From NCBI GenBank assembly GCA_964493425.1, contig CAZBMW010000011.1, positions 30,824-94,823 of the forward strand: 64,000 nt of DNA, given 5' to 3'. This DNA is from CAYLMG01 sp964493425. GTDB lineage: Bacteria > Planctomycetota > Phycisphaerae > Sedimentisphaerales > Anaerobacaceae. How positions within the stretch are numbered: position 1 is the first letter of the stretch; every line of letters begins with the position of its first letter. The notes below the pieces were generated by a model. The model was not told where the DNA came from and ran no database searches. It was given only the letters and a program-made list of their open reading frames with translations. The position numbers and the translations under genes were made by a program. Below are positions 39,963 to 48,687 of the stretch, piece after piece.

Positions 39963-41753
39963 TCAATCTTCGCTTGTTACGTAAACAACCTGCTCGGCGA
40001 AAAGGTTCGGTGCGAATTTTACGGGGCTTTCGCTCGTTTTCGTAAGGGGGATTTTCTTTTCGACTTTTGCACCGAGCCCTTTACAGAATTCCTCGAAGTC
40101 TTTGAGAGAAAGGAAATGTATATTCGGCGAATCGTGCCAGCTATAGGGGAGCTGTTTCGTAACAGGCGCCTTTCCCTTGAAGAAAAGCTGAGCACGACAT
40201 TTCCAATGAGCGAAGTTCGGAAAGCTGATAATAACTTTTTTGCCGACCCTCAATAACTCTTTGAAAACTTTTTGGGGATTTTTCAAAGTTTGCATAGTTT
40301 GTGACAGAATGACCACATCGAAGGATTTATCAGCATAGTAGGAAAGCCCCCTTTCAATATCGCGCTGGATAATAGGTATGCCTCGACTGATACAAGCAAG
40401 TATGTAATCATAATCTACCTCAATACCCTCGGCTTTGATGGCTTTATCCTCGATAAGGTTTGCGAGCAACTGTCCGTCACCGCAGCCGACATCAAGGACG
40501 GTAGCATTTTTCTCGACAATTGATTCGATGATTTTGTAATCAACGCGAGCCCGTCGGCCGGTTTCGAAAAAGTCTGTTTCCCGTGAAAGGGATTTCGGAT
40601 ATCTCTTTATATCCGGTTTATGGGTAGCTTCAAGAAAGGCAGCTATAAGCCGGCCAAGCGCAACGGGCTCGAGCAAAAAGGCGTCATGGCCGTACGGCGA
40701 TTCAATATTACAGTAACTGACAAACTTTCTATTTACTGCAAGAGCATCAACAATTTCTTCGGACTGAGCTGGAGTGAACAGCCAGTCACTTGCAAAGCTG
40801 ATTACAAGGAATCTGGATTTGACGTTTTCAAAAGCCTTTTGTACCGAGCCGTAGTCTTTGTGCAGGTCGAAATAATCCATAGCCTTTGAGATATATAGAT
40901 AGCTGTTGGCATCGAAACGTTCTACGAACGAGCGGCCCTGATGGTCAAGATATGTTTCGACGGCAAATTCGGAATTAAAATCATATCTATATTTTTCAGC
41001 GTTTCTCAACTCTCTTCCGAACTTTTCTCTCATACCCTGCTCAGACAGGTATGTGATGTGGCCTATCATCCTTGCGATGCTCAGGCCTCTGGCCGGCTGA
41101 TTTTGCTCCGAGTATTGCCCGAGAGCAAAGTCGGGGTCGGCGAGGATAGCATTTCTTCCCACGGCATCGAAGGCAATCGATTGGGCACCGAGGTGCGTGG
41201 TCGTAGCAACGGGGATAGCGGCTTTGACAAAATCAGGATACTCAATAGCCCATTGCAAAACCTGCATACCTCCCATAGAGCCGCCAATGACGGCAAGGAG
41301 TTTTTTTATTCCAAGCTTGTCGAGCAAAAGCTTCTGGACCTTGACCATATCAGCTATCGTGATTATAGGGAAGTCCAGGCCGTAAGGCTTACCTGTCTTG
41401 GGATTGGTTGAAGATGGGCCGGTGGTGCCATAACAGCTTCCAAGAAAATTGGAACAGATTACAAAATATTTATTTGTGTCGATGTTTTTTCCCGGTCCTA
41501 TCTGCTCATCCCACCAGCCGGGTTTCGTGTCATCAGAACTGTGGTATCCGGCGACATGAGAGCCTCCGCTTAGTGCGTGGCAGATAAGAACCGTGTTATC
41601 GCCGTTATCGTTCAGCTGGCCGTACGTTTCGTACGCAACATCAATGGGAGCCAGATTTTTACCGCTTTGAAGCCGCAGAGGGCTACCCTCATCGACGAGA
41701 CGAACTGACCTGGTTTCGACAATACCAACCGAATTTTTATCAATCTTTGCCAT
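39963..41753 (-). CDS. metX: Fused homoserine O-acetyltransferase and MetW
   Basis: 596 residues from the ATG at 41753 (a TTG 24 bases upstream is weaker). Residues 1-380 are an alpha/beta-hydrolase MetX: YETYGQLNDNGDNTVLICHA, GGSMGGMQVLQWA with the nucleophile Ser, FASDWLFTPAQSEEIVDAL with the Asp, and PYGHDAFLLE with the His. Residues 395-596 are MetW: VDYKIIESIVEKNATVLDVG (SAM-like motif I), GIEVDYDYILACISRGI, LSQTMQTLKNP and SFPNFAHWKCR. MetX acetylates (or succinylates) homoserine; MetW is needed for it in several bacteria. Usually two adjacent genes, here one. Confidence 0.93.
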   Translation of the reverse strand: MAKIDKNSVGIVETRSVRLVDEGSPLRLQSGKNLAPIDVAYETYGQLNDNGDNTVLICHALSGGSHVAGYHSSDDTKPGWWDEQIGPGKNIDTNKYFVICSNFLGSCYGTTGPSSTNPKTGKPYGLDFPIITIADMVKVQKLLLDKLGIKKLLAVIGGSMGGMQVLQWAIEYPDFVKAAIPVATTTHLGAQSIAFDAVGRNAILADPDFALGQYSEQNQPARGLSIARMIGHITYLSEQGMREKFGRELRNAEKYRYDFNSEFAVETYLDHQGRSFVERFDANSYLYISKAMDYFDLHKDYGSVQKAFENVKSRFLVISFASDWLFTPAQSEEIVDALAVNRKFVSYCNIESPYGHDAFLLEPVALGRLIAAFLEATHKPDIKRYPKSLSRETDFFETGRRARVDYKIIESIVEKNATVLDVGCGDGQLLANLIEDKAIKAEGIEVDYDYILACISRGIPIIQRDIERGLSYYADKSFDVVILSQTMQTLKNPQKVFKELLRVGKKVIISFPNFAHWKCRAQLFFKGKAPVTKQLPYSWHDSPNIHFLSLKDFEEFCKGLGAKVEKKIPLTKTSESPVKFAPNLFAEQVVYVTSED

Positions 41754-41769
41754 AGCTATGAAAAAGTAT

Positions 41770-41786
41770 ACCACCAAATTGGTGGT
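41770..41786. promoter_or_regulatory. Perfect 17-base palindrome upstream of metX
   Basis: ACCACCAA-A-TTGGTGGT, eight-base arms, 17-33 bases upstream of the metX ATG. Possible operator for a repressor of methionine genes, or an RNA hairpin close to the start. Confidence 0.5.
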
Positions 41787-41982
41787 TGTAAAGAGCGCCG
41801 GGAGGAAACAGCTTGGGGATTTGTAGCCGGAGACGGTGATAAAAAGGTGACGTATTTTTTATTTAAAATATACCAAAAAGGCTTGACAGGAGGCTGGAGG
41901 CGAACATAAATTATAATCAACAGGTTTAATGGATTCAGATAGTCAAAATTGGTTTTGTATCATTTAGCGAAAGGATACAAAA

Positions 41983-42228
41983 ATGGCAAAGAAAAGAAAA
42001 GCTAAAAAGAAAAGGAAAGCAAAGAAGTCCAAGGCAAAGAAAGGCAGAGGCAGAAAAGGGATGTGGTCAACGGCCGATGTGAACAAGCTCAAGAAGCTTT
42101 TCTCAGAAAACCCGACCGCTATGATAGCCAAGCAACTGAGGCGAAGCGTTGATACCGTCAAGAAAAAAGCATCGAGAATGGGGCTAAAGAAGTCAAAGAG
42201 ATATCTGAAGAAAATCGGCAGGGCTTAA
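41983..42228 (+). CDS. Small lysine-rich DNA-binding protein with SANT/Myb-like helix
   Basis: 81 residues. Residues 1-27 are almost all Lys, Ala and Arg (MAKKRKAKKKRKAKKSKAKK), like bacterial histone H1-type tails. The rest reads WSTADVNKLKKLFSENPTAM and IAKQLRRSVDTVKKKASRMG, which fits a Myb/SANT-like or helix-turn-helix fold (W-S-x(3)-V-x-K-L-K-x-L-F-x-x-N). AAAGGA precedes the ATG. Probably a nucleoid-associated protein binding DNA through the tail. Confidence 0.7.
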   Translation: MAKKRKAKKKRKAKKSKAKKGRGRKGMWSTADVNKLKKLFSENPTAMIAKQLRRSVDTVKKKASRMGLKKSKRYLKKIGRA

Positions 42229-42433
42229 AACAGGCAGCAGGTTACTGAAGAACTGAGATTTGTTTCGAGTCGACATGGTCTTATTGTTACTTTGCCGAGT
42301 ATCGTATAACTTAAAGCAAAGGTATATCAGGAAGTTGCCTAAAAAAGAGAGCTTTAATTCCAAAAGGTAAGAAAGCTGCTTTTTGCTGATTTTATATTTT
42401 GTTTGTAACTTCAGCAGTAAATCAATATAGAAA

Positions 42434-43420
42434 TTAATTGCTGGCAAGACTTAAAACTAATTGTTCTATAGCAATATTGGCTTTTGTCCTGCCGGTTTTT
42501 ATTTTGTAATCAATGTGGGCGAGGAGCTCTAAAAGAGAGCCTATCTGCTCCAAAGTCAGCTTTTGAATCTGTTCAAAAAAAGCCTTACTATTCGACCATA
42601 TCCTAACCTGTTTAGCGACTTCATCCGTCCTCAGGCCTCTCTGCAGCAAAACCTTGGCGCCGAACATCCTGCGTACATGATATGCAAAAGCACCTACCAC
42701 TTTGTACTCAGCGGAGCTGTCTGCTGTTAACATTTCCCTCAACCTGTTTGTTGCCTGCTGTGAGTTTCCGGCAAGACAGCTATCGATGACTTCAAAGGCA
42801 TTGAAAAGTCGATTGCGGCCTATAAGAGACTCTACATGTTCAATGGTAATTTCTTTTTGCCCTTCTGAAAATATAGCCAGCTTGTCTATTTCAGTGTAAA
42901 GTCTGCCCAACTGTTCGCCGGCCAGCTCGATTATAAGCTGGGCAGCGTCCCTGCTGAGCCGTTTGTTGTGAGCGTCTGATGTGTACTGAATAAGCCGTTT
43001 TTGAAGTTGCATGCCCTTGGGGTCGGTAACCGCAATTAATTTACCACGTTTGGAAAGCTTTTTTGCAAGTTTTGTATTCGAAGGCCAGCTCTCGACTGTT
43101 AAAATTAACACCGCTGTCGGGCAAGGATTATCAAAATAATCCTCTAGCAGCTGCCTGTTGGCGGATATGAATTTATCCGCATCTCTGACTATAACGACCC
43201 TTTTTTGAGCTAAAAATGGAAGCGTCCGCAGTTCATCCAATACTTCGGTAACTGAAATTTGCTTTGGGTCAGCGTTGAAGAGCCCGGTCATTCGTTCAGC
43301 GGGAGCCAAGAGTTTTTCTATAAGGCTTTCACATTCTGCGCTGAGCAGTGTTTTATCCTTGCCGACAATTACATAAACAGGAAAACTTTGCCTTGCCGAT
43401 TTAGTCCTGCCTTCAACCAT
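42434..43420 (-). CDS. holA: DNA polymerase III delta subunit
   Basis: 328 residues. Clamp-loader subunit that opens the sliding clamp. Motifs: YVIVGKDKTLLSAECESLIE, FLAQKRVVIVRDADKF, LKKLSKRGKLIAV, IELAGEQLGRLYTEIDKLAI and IGRNRLFNAFEVIDSCLAGN. Length and the three-part layout match HolA. Lies 33 bases downstream of gyrA on the same strand, so probably one operon. Confidence 0.9.
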   Translation of the reverse strand: MVEGRTKSARQSFPVYVIVGKDKTLLSAECESLIEKLLAPAERMTGLFNADPKQISVTEVLDELRTLPFLAQKRVVIVRDADKFISANRQLLEDYFDNPCPTAVLILTVESWPSNTKLAKKLSKRGKLIAVTDPKGMQLQKRLIQYTSDAHNKRLSRDAAQLIIELAGEQLGRLYTEIDKLAIFSEGQKEITIEHVESLIGRNRLFNAFEVIDSCLAGNSQQATNRLREMLTADSSAEYKVVGAFAYHVRRMFGAKVLLQRGLRTDEVAKQVRIWSNSKAFFEQIQKLTLEQIGSLLELLAHIDYKIKTGRTKANIAIEQLVLSLASN

Positions 43421-43452
43421 CTGCCTGTCATTCTTTTGGATAACCGGGAAAA

Positions 43453-46164
43453 TTATCTTGATTTACGTTTCTTTTTGCCTTGTTTTTTCTTTTTGTCCTG
43501 AGGTTTCTTCCTGCCTAATTTTATTTTTTTCTCAGGACGGCTTTTTGATTTTTTTTTCGGGTTCGATTTTTTGTCAGGAGCAGTTTTGACTTTCGATTTT
43601 GATTTACGTTGCGAGTTATCTTTGTTTTCTGGTTTTTTCGGCGAGTTTTTTTCACCTTCGATGACTATTTTTTCCGCAGCCACGAGTTTGTCACCGGCCT
43701 TTAGCTTGATTAGGCGCACGCCCTGCGTATTTCTGCCTATCGAGCGGATCTGGTCGAGGCCTGTCCTGATAATTATGCCATTCGCCGTTATCAGCATAAT
43801 CTCATCCGAATACTGAACCGCCTCAAGGGCCACGACCTTTCCGTTGCGTTCTGATGCTTTGATATTTTTCAGTCCGATTCCACCTCTGGACTGAGCCCTG
43901 TAACTATCAAAGCTGGTTCTCTTGCCGTAACCTCTCTCACATACCGTAAGCAGGGCAGCATTTTTCTCGGCAATAACCATACCTACAACGTAATCTTTCG
44001 GCTTGAGCTTTATGCCCCTGACGCCGCGTGCGCTTCTGCCCATCGAACGAACGTCGTTCTCGTCAAATCTTATGGCCATTCCTTCTCGCGTCCCAAGTAC
44101 GATATGGTCGTTACCACCGGTCATAACAACTCCAATGACGGCGTCATCAGGGTCAAGATTAATAGCGATAACACCGGTCGCTCTCGGATGGCTGTAAGCA
44201 TTTAGCCTTGTCTTTTTTATAACACCGTTTTTCGTCGCCATTACGAGCTGACGGTCCTCATCATCAAATTTGCGAACATTAATAACCTGCGCTATCTGCT
44301 GGTCGCCGAGCTTAAGAAGGTTCGCAATGCTCCTGCCCTTGCTTTGTCTTGACATACTCGGGACATCATAGACTTTCAGCCAGTAGCACTTGCCCCTGTT
44401 GGTAAAAATCAGCAGATAATCGTGCGTCGATGCGACAAAAAGATGTTCTATAAAATCACCTTTTTTTGTATCCGAGCCGATAATCCCCATACCGCCTCTG
44501 CCCTGCTTGTGATACGTGTCTATGGGCATTCGCTTGATATAGCCTTCGTGACTCAGCGTTACAATCACCTCTTCTTCTGCGATTAAATCCTCGACATCAA
44601 GCTGCTCGGCTGAGCCCACAATTCTCGTTTGCCGCTTGTCGTTATATTTTTCCTTTACCTCGTATATGTCTTCGCGAATCACATCCATCAAAATCCGCTC
44701 ATCGGCTAATATTGCCTCGAAACCCTCTATCTGCTCGACCAGCTCAGCGTACTCTTTTGCGAGCTTTTCCATCTCAAGGCCGGTGAGTCTCTGAAGCTGC
44801 ATCGTTAATATGGCATCCGCCTGCGGGCCGGTTAAATAATGTTTGGATTTGCTTTTTTCCTTAACAAAAGACCTGGGTAAGATTTTTTTGAGTGTTGCGG
44901 TCTCTTCCAGTCGCAGCGGTTTTTTCATCAGGTTGAGCTTTGCCGTCGGAGCGTCGGGTGATTTCTTGATTATCTCTATAATCTCATCGATGTCGCTTAC
45001 GGCAAGTATAAGGCCTTCAAGAATGTGTGCCCTGTTACGGCATCTTTTGAGCAGGAAGCTGCTGCGACGACGAACAACAGTCTTGCGATGCTCGATGAAA
45101 AGGCTGAGCATCTGTTTGATATTTAATATCTCAGGACGGTTGTTCACCAGCGCTATATTTGCTATCGCAAATGTTGACTGCAGCGGTGTATAACGATACA
45201 GCTTATTCAAAGCAACCTGTGCGTCAGCGTCTTTTTTCAGCTCAACAACTATACGCAGGCCGTGACGGTCGGACTCGTCACGGACGTCGGCAATCTCGGA
45301 TACCTGGTTGTTACGAACGCAGTCGGCAATCTTGGAAACGATCGTCGTCTTGACTACCATATAAGGTATTTCTGTGATTACAATTACTTCTTTTCCGCGT
45401 TTGCTGCTCTCAATCTTAGTCTCCGCGCGTATCGTCAGATGCCCCCTTCCGGTCGTGTAGGCATCTACAATTCCCTTGCTTCCGCAAATGTTCGCAGCTG
45501 TGGGAAAATCAGGGCCCGGCAGGACCTTCATAATATCTTTAAAACCACAGTCAGGGTCATTAATAACCAAAAGCAGCGCATCACAGATTTCGCTAATGTT
45601 ATGAGGCGGTATGTTCGTCGCCATACCAACCGCAATGCCGGTCGAGCCGTTTACAAGAAGGTTCGGGAACTTCGACGGCAAGACGACAGGCTCAGTCCTT
45701 GTCTCATCATAGTTGGGCACGAAATCGACGGTATCGTATTTAAGGTCTTCGAGTATATCCATTGCCGCGGAAGTCATCCTTGCTTCTGTGTATCTCATCG
45801 CTGCAGGCGGGTCGTTATCTATACTTCCGAAATTGCCCTGCGGGTCCACAAGGGTATATCTCATATTCCACGACTGCCCCAGACGCACCAGTGTTCCGTA
45901 TGTCGCCTGGTCCCCGTGAGGATGGTAGTTACCGCTGGTATCGCCGACAATCTTCGCGCACTTTCTGTGCTTGCTTCTGGGCCCGAGGCTCAAATCATTC
46001 ATTGCCACAAGAATGCGCCGCTGTGAGGGTTTTAAGCCATCGCGAACGTCGGGCAGAGCACGAGAAACAATCACGCTCATCGCGTAATTCAGATATGAAT
46101 TCTTAAGCTCATCGAGGATACGCATATCCTCGAACCGCTCCTCAATCGACTTTGACTCCTTCAT
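43453..46164 (-). CDS. gyrA: DNA gyrase subunit A with a basic C-terminal tail
   Basis: 903 residues. Breaks and rejoins DNA for negative supercoiling. Seen: SYLNYAMSVIVSRALPDVRD, the quinolone-region NYHPHGDQATYGTLVRLGQS, and the catalytic Tyr in AAMRYTEARM. C-terminal blades have the VMVTGGNDHIVLGTREGMAI style repeats, with a GyrA-box-like QGRGGMGIIG. The last about 65 residues are Lys-rich (KKSNPKKKSKSRPEKKIKLG, DKKKKQGKKKRKSR), where E. coli has an acidic tail. At the E. coli Ser83 and Asp87 positions Gln and Gly are found. Confidence 0.96.
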   Translation of the reverse strand: MKESKSIEERFEDMRILDELKNSYLNYAMSVIVSRALPDVRDGLKPSQRRILVAMNDLSLGPRSKHRKCAKIVGDTSGNYHPHGDQATYGTLVRLGQSWNMRYTLVDPQGNFGSIDNDPPAAMRYTEARMTSAAMDILEDLKYDTVDFVPNYDETRTEPVVLPSKFPNLLVNGSTGIAVGMATNIPPHNISEICDALLLVINDPDCGFKDIMKVLPGPDFPTAANICGSKGIVDAYTTGRGHLTIRAETKIESSKRGKEVIVITEIPYMVVKTTIVSKIADCVRNNQVSEIADVRDESDRHGLRIVVELKKDADAQVALNKLYRYTPLQSTFAIANIALVNNRPEILNIKQMLSLFIEHRKTVVRRRSSFLLKRCRNRAHILEGLILAVSDIDEIIEIIKKSPDAPTAKLNLMKKPLRLEETATLKKILPRSFVKEKSKSKHYLTGPQADAILTMQLQRLTGLEMEKLAKEYAELVEQIEGFEAILADERILMDVIREDIYEVKEKYNDKRQTRIVGSAEQLDVEDLIAEEEVIVTLSHEGYIKRMPIDTYHKQGRGGMGIIGSDTKKGDFIEHLFVASTHDYLLIFTNRGKCYWLKVYDVPSMSRQSKGRSIANLLKLGDQQIAQVINVRKFDDEDRQLVMATKNGVIKKTRLNAYSHPRATGVIAINLDPDDAVIGVVMTGGNDHIVLGTREGMAIRFDENDVRSMGRSARGVRGIKLKPKDYVVGMVIAEKNAALLTVCERGYGKRTSFDSYRAQSRGGIGLKNIKASERNGKVVALEAVQYSDEIMLITANGIIIRTGLDQIRSIGRNTQGVRLIKLKAGDKLVAAEKIVIEGEKNSPKKPENKDNSQRKSKSKVKTAPDKKSNPKKKSKSRPEKKIKLGRKKPQDKKKKQGKKKRKSR

Positions 46165-46345
46165 AGTTCTATCGCCGTCCTCTACTGAATATTGGCTTCA
46201 ATTTTAACAGCAATTAGAATAATCCCAAACGACTGAAAAGTCAAGAAAACTAAACCGGCCATAGGCTCTTTAAAAAATATAACTTTGCAGCTGGTTTAGA
46301 AAAAAACGGGTGGCATTTACGCTACCAACATAAAGCGAAGTTTTC

Positions 46346-47263
46346 TTAAAGTTTCTTTTTGCCCTGTTTTAAAAGCTCGGCTATCGCTTTGATGTGTTCA
46401 GGCCCTGTACCGCAGCAGCCGCCGATTATATGTACACCTGCGAAGTAAATCTCCCTCACAGCCACTGCAAAGTCATCCGGCAAGACGTGGTAAACAGCCC
46501 TGCCGGAATCGAGCTCGGGCTCGCCGGCATTAGGTTCTGCATAAATCGCAATATCTTCTTTAAGTGCCCTTGCAAGCGCGACATATTTACTCGCCAGAAT
46601 TTCGTAATCGCCGAGTGATATTGTTCCGCAGTTAAAGCCGACCGCATCAGCACCGGCCTCGACCATAGCCGAAACAGCCGTCGATACATCCACTCCCATT
46701 GACGTTCTGAAACCATCGCTAACCTTATCAAACGCCATCGACGCAAAAACGGGCAATTTTCCGCAAACCGACCTCACCGCTTGAATAACCGCTGTAATTT
46801 CATCAACAGCGCTCATGGTCTCAATTATGAAACCGTCCACGCCCCCTATCAGCAGAGCCTCAGCCTGCCTGCTGTAGGCATCCTTTAGCTTTTCGAGCTT
46901 TATGTTTCCCAGCGGCTCAAGGAATTCACCGCTGGGACCGATGTCGCCCAATACATACTTGTCTTCGCCGGCGGCATCACGTGCAATCTTTGCACCAGCC
47001 TTGTTAATTTCAGCGACCTTGTCAGCGAGCTTATAACGACTGAGTGCAAATCCGTTAGCGCCGAAGGTATTGGTGATAACTGCATCGCTACCAGCCTGAA
47101 AAAAATCGCTGTGGATATCAAACACAATTTTAGCAGCGTCTATGTTAGCATAAGCCAGACACCCACCGGCTTTAATACCTTTAGCTAACAAACTTGTACC
47201 CATAGCACCGTCGAGCAGAAACAGTCCTTCTCGTATTTTTTCTTTTAATCTTTTTCTCGCCAT
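46346..47263 (-). CDS. Homocysteine S-methyltransferase domain protein
   Basis: 305 residues, a TIM-barrel. Motifs: LFLLDGAMGTSLLAKG, DAVITNTFGANGFAL, VLGDIGPSGEFLEPLG, VGFNCGTISLGDYEILA and the C-terminal GVHIIGGCCGTGPEHIKA. The three Cys of GFNCG and GGCCGT are the zinc ligands. Equal to the first module of cobalamin-dependent MetH, or to a stand-alone homocysteine methyltransferase; the methyl donor is not shown. Near metX, so probably in methionine synthesis. Confidence 0.9.
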   Translation of the reverse strand: MARKRLKEKIREGLFLLDGAMGTSLLAKGIKAGGCLAYANIDAAKIVFDIHSDFFQAGSDAVITNTFGANGFALSRYKLADKVAEINKAGAKIARDAAGEDKYVLGDIGPSGEFLEPLGNIKLEKLKDAYSRQAEALLIGGVDGFIIETMSAVDEITAVIQAVRSVCGKLPVFASMAFDKVSDGFRTSMGVDVSTAVSAMVEAGADAVGFNCGTISLGDYEILASKYVALARALKEDIAIYAEPNAGEPELDSGRAVYHVLPDDFAVAVREIYFAGVHIIGGCCGTGPEHIKAIAELLKQGKKKL

Positions 47264-47286
47264 AGCCTTTCTCCATTAGCAAGCAC

Positions 47287-48138
47287 TTACTGCTGCTCAA
47301 TTAGCTCACCGTTGACGATTTTGTAAATACGCTTAAAGCCCTTCGGTTGTTCGGGCCGGCTGAAAAATACAGCCTGTTTTTCTTCGGTGAACTCGAATGG
47401 TTGTAATTTCCTGAGGACAATCCTGAAACTGTCGTTTTTACCTTCTGCACCGGCAATTGTTATCTTGAGCTCCTTAGGAATTATAACGTCATCAAAGAAG
47501 GCCTTATATTTAGCCAATTCCAAAACTGCTGCTGTTTTATTTTCATCATCAAAGTATTCAATCTTTGCTGCTCTGTAATCACAGGTTGATATATACACTT
47601 TTTTTATTGTTTTTGTTCCATCTTTTTTAATAAGAATATCCATTCCTTTGTCGTTTGATAATAACCAACCTTCTTGCCCACTGTAATCAACAATTCCCAG
47701 GGCCTCGAGTAAAAGTTTCGGGCCCAGCATTAGCAGGATTTGCTCTTTTTGCTCGTCCCAAGTGCCCCAGTAAAAACTGTTGCCTATCTCTTTTGGTTTA
47801 GCGCCGACCCAGAATTCATCTTCGTTTGAGCCTATATCGAGTCCTCGAGCGTTGAAGGCAATGTCGCCGAACAGACGGAGCTCGTTTTCCGGATTCAACC
47901 AGAGCTTGATTGTAAACTCTTCCTTTTTCTTTTTGCCGTTATCGTCATAAAACTTAGCAAAGCACTGGCCGTTCGCCTTGAAAGATTTAATCTGTTTTGT
48001 CTGAGAAGAAAGAGTCTGTAAAGCCTCAGCTACCGACTGTTTTCCCGGACAAATCTTCTTAGGCTTGACCTGCGGCGGTGCACAGCCGGCAAAAGAAACG
48101 AACATCAGTAACAAAATTATAAGGTTTACTCGTATCAT
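47287..48138 (-). CDS. Lipoprotein of the LolA/LolB-like (DUF4292) type
   Basis: 283 residues. Lipobox SFAGC (Cys 19), then LKANGQCFAKFYDDNGKKKK, IKLWLNPENELRLFGDIAFN, GGTWDEQKEQ-like segments and KIEYFDDENKTAAVLELAKY. The repeated beta-strands and lipoprotein character suggest a half-barrel that carries lipids or lipoproteins, as in LolA/LolB. No sequence proof of lipid binding. Follows the methyltransferase gene by 23 bases on the same strand. Confidence 0.7.
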   Translation of the reverse strand: MIRVNLIILLLMFVSFAGCAPPQVKPKKICPGKQSVAEALQTLSSQTKQIKSFKANGQCFAKFYDDNGKKKKEEFTIKLWLNPENELRLFGDIAFNARGLDIGSNEDEFWVGAKPKEIGNSFYWGTWDEQKEQILLMLGPKLLLEALGIVDYSGQEGWLLSNDKGMDILIKKDGTKTIKKVYISTCDYRAAKIEYFDDENKTAAVLELAKYKAFFDDVIIPKELKITIAGAEGKNDSFRIVLRKLQPFEFTEEKQAVFFSRPEQPKGFKRIYKIVNGELIEQQ

Positions 48139-48170
48139 TAAAAAATTAACTGCCGAAACACAAGATTCAG

Positions 48171-48659
48171 TTACAAATCGGCCTGCAGAATTTGTCCCAA
48201 TTGCGACGATAGCTGCTCAATCTGCTCGGAGTCCAGATGAGTATTGACTACTTCAACAAACTCGCCGCTGCCGACCACACGTAATCGCCATATCTCTTTT
48301 TCATCCTGGCTGTGAGATGAATCATATTTGAGCTTTCTCTTCCTCATCAGAATTAAAGCCAGTACAAATCTGAAATTCAACCTTTCCTGTTCCGTCTCTG
48401 CAGCAAGTCGTTCAAAGAAAGCGAACAGCATATCGTCATCAATAAATATTTGTCTCTTTTCATCCGGGCGGGGCATTCGGCTTTTCCAGAAGCAGAAAAC
48501 TTCAGGCTTGTTTTGCTGCCAGTAATCGAGGCAGAAATCCCGCCTCTGCAAACCATCTTCGGTCTCAACCAGGGCCGCGAAATACTCTTCACCGGGCTGA
48601 ATAATACTTCCGGTAGCACAGCATTGTCCGAGAGACTTGCTAATCTGCCAATCTTCCAT
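48171..48659 (-). CDS. Conserved-looking protein of unknown function with Cys pair
   Basis: 162 residues, no signal. Starts MEDWQISKSLGQCCATGSII (Cys 13, 14) with a further Cys in FCLDYWQQN and CFWKSR. ERLNFRFVLALILMRKRKLK is a strong helix. The C-terminus is acidic (SEQIEQLSSQLGQIL). The CxxC-like pairs may bind zinc. No family recognised. Confidence 0.6.
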   Translation of the reverse strand: MEDWQISKSLGQCCATGSIIQPGEEYFAALVETEDGLQRRDFCLDYWQQNKPEVFCFWKSRMPRPDEKRQIFIDDDMLFAFFERLAAETEQERLNFRFVLALILMRKRKLKYDSSHSQDEKEIWRLRVVGSGEFVEVVNTHLDSEQIEQLSSQLGQILQADL

Positions 48660-48687
48660 AAAACGTCAGCAACCTTTTAAAAAAGTA

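Noticed and set aside
42193..42447. An 84-codon minus frame between the Lys-rich protein and holA
   Set aside because: Overlaps both genes, low-complexity Leu/Lys composition and no ribosome site.
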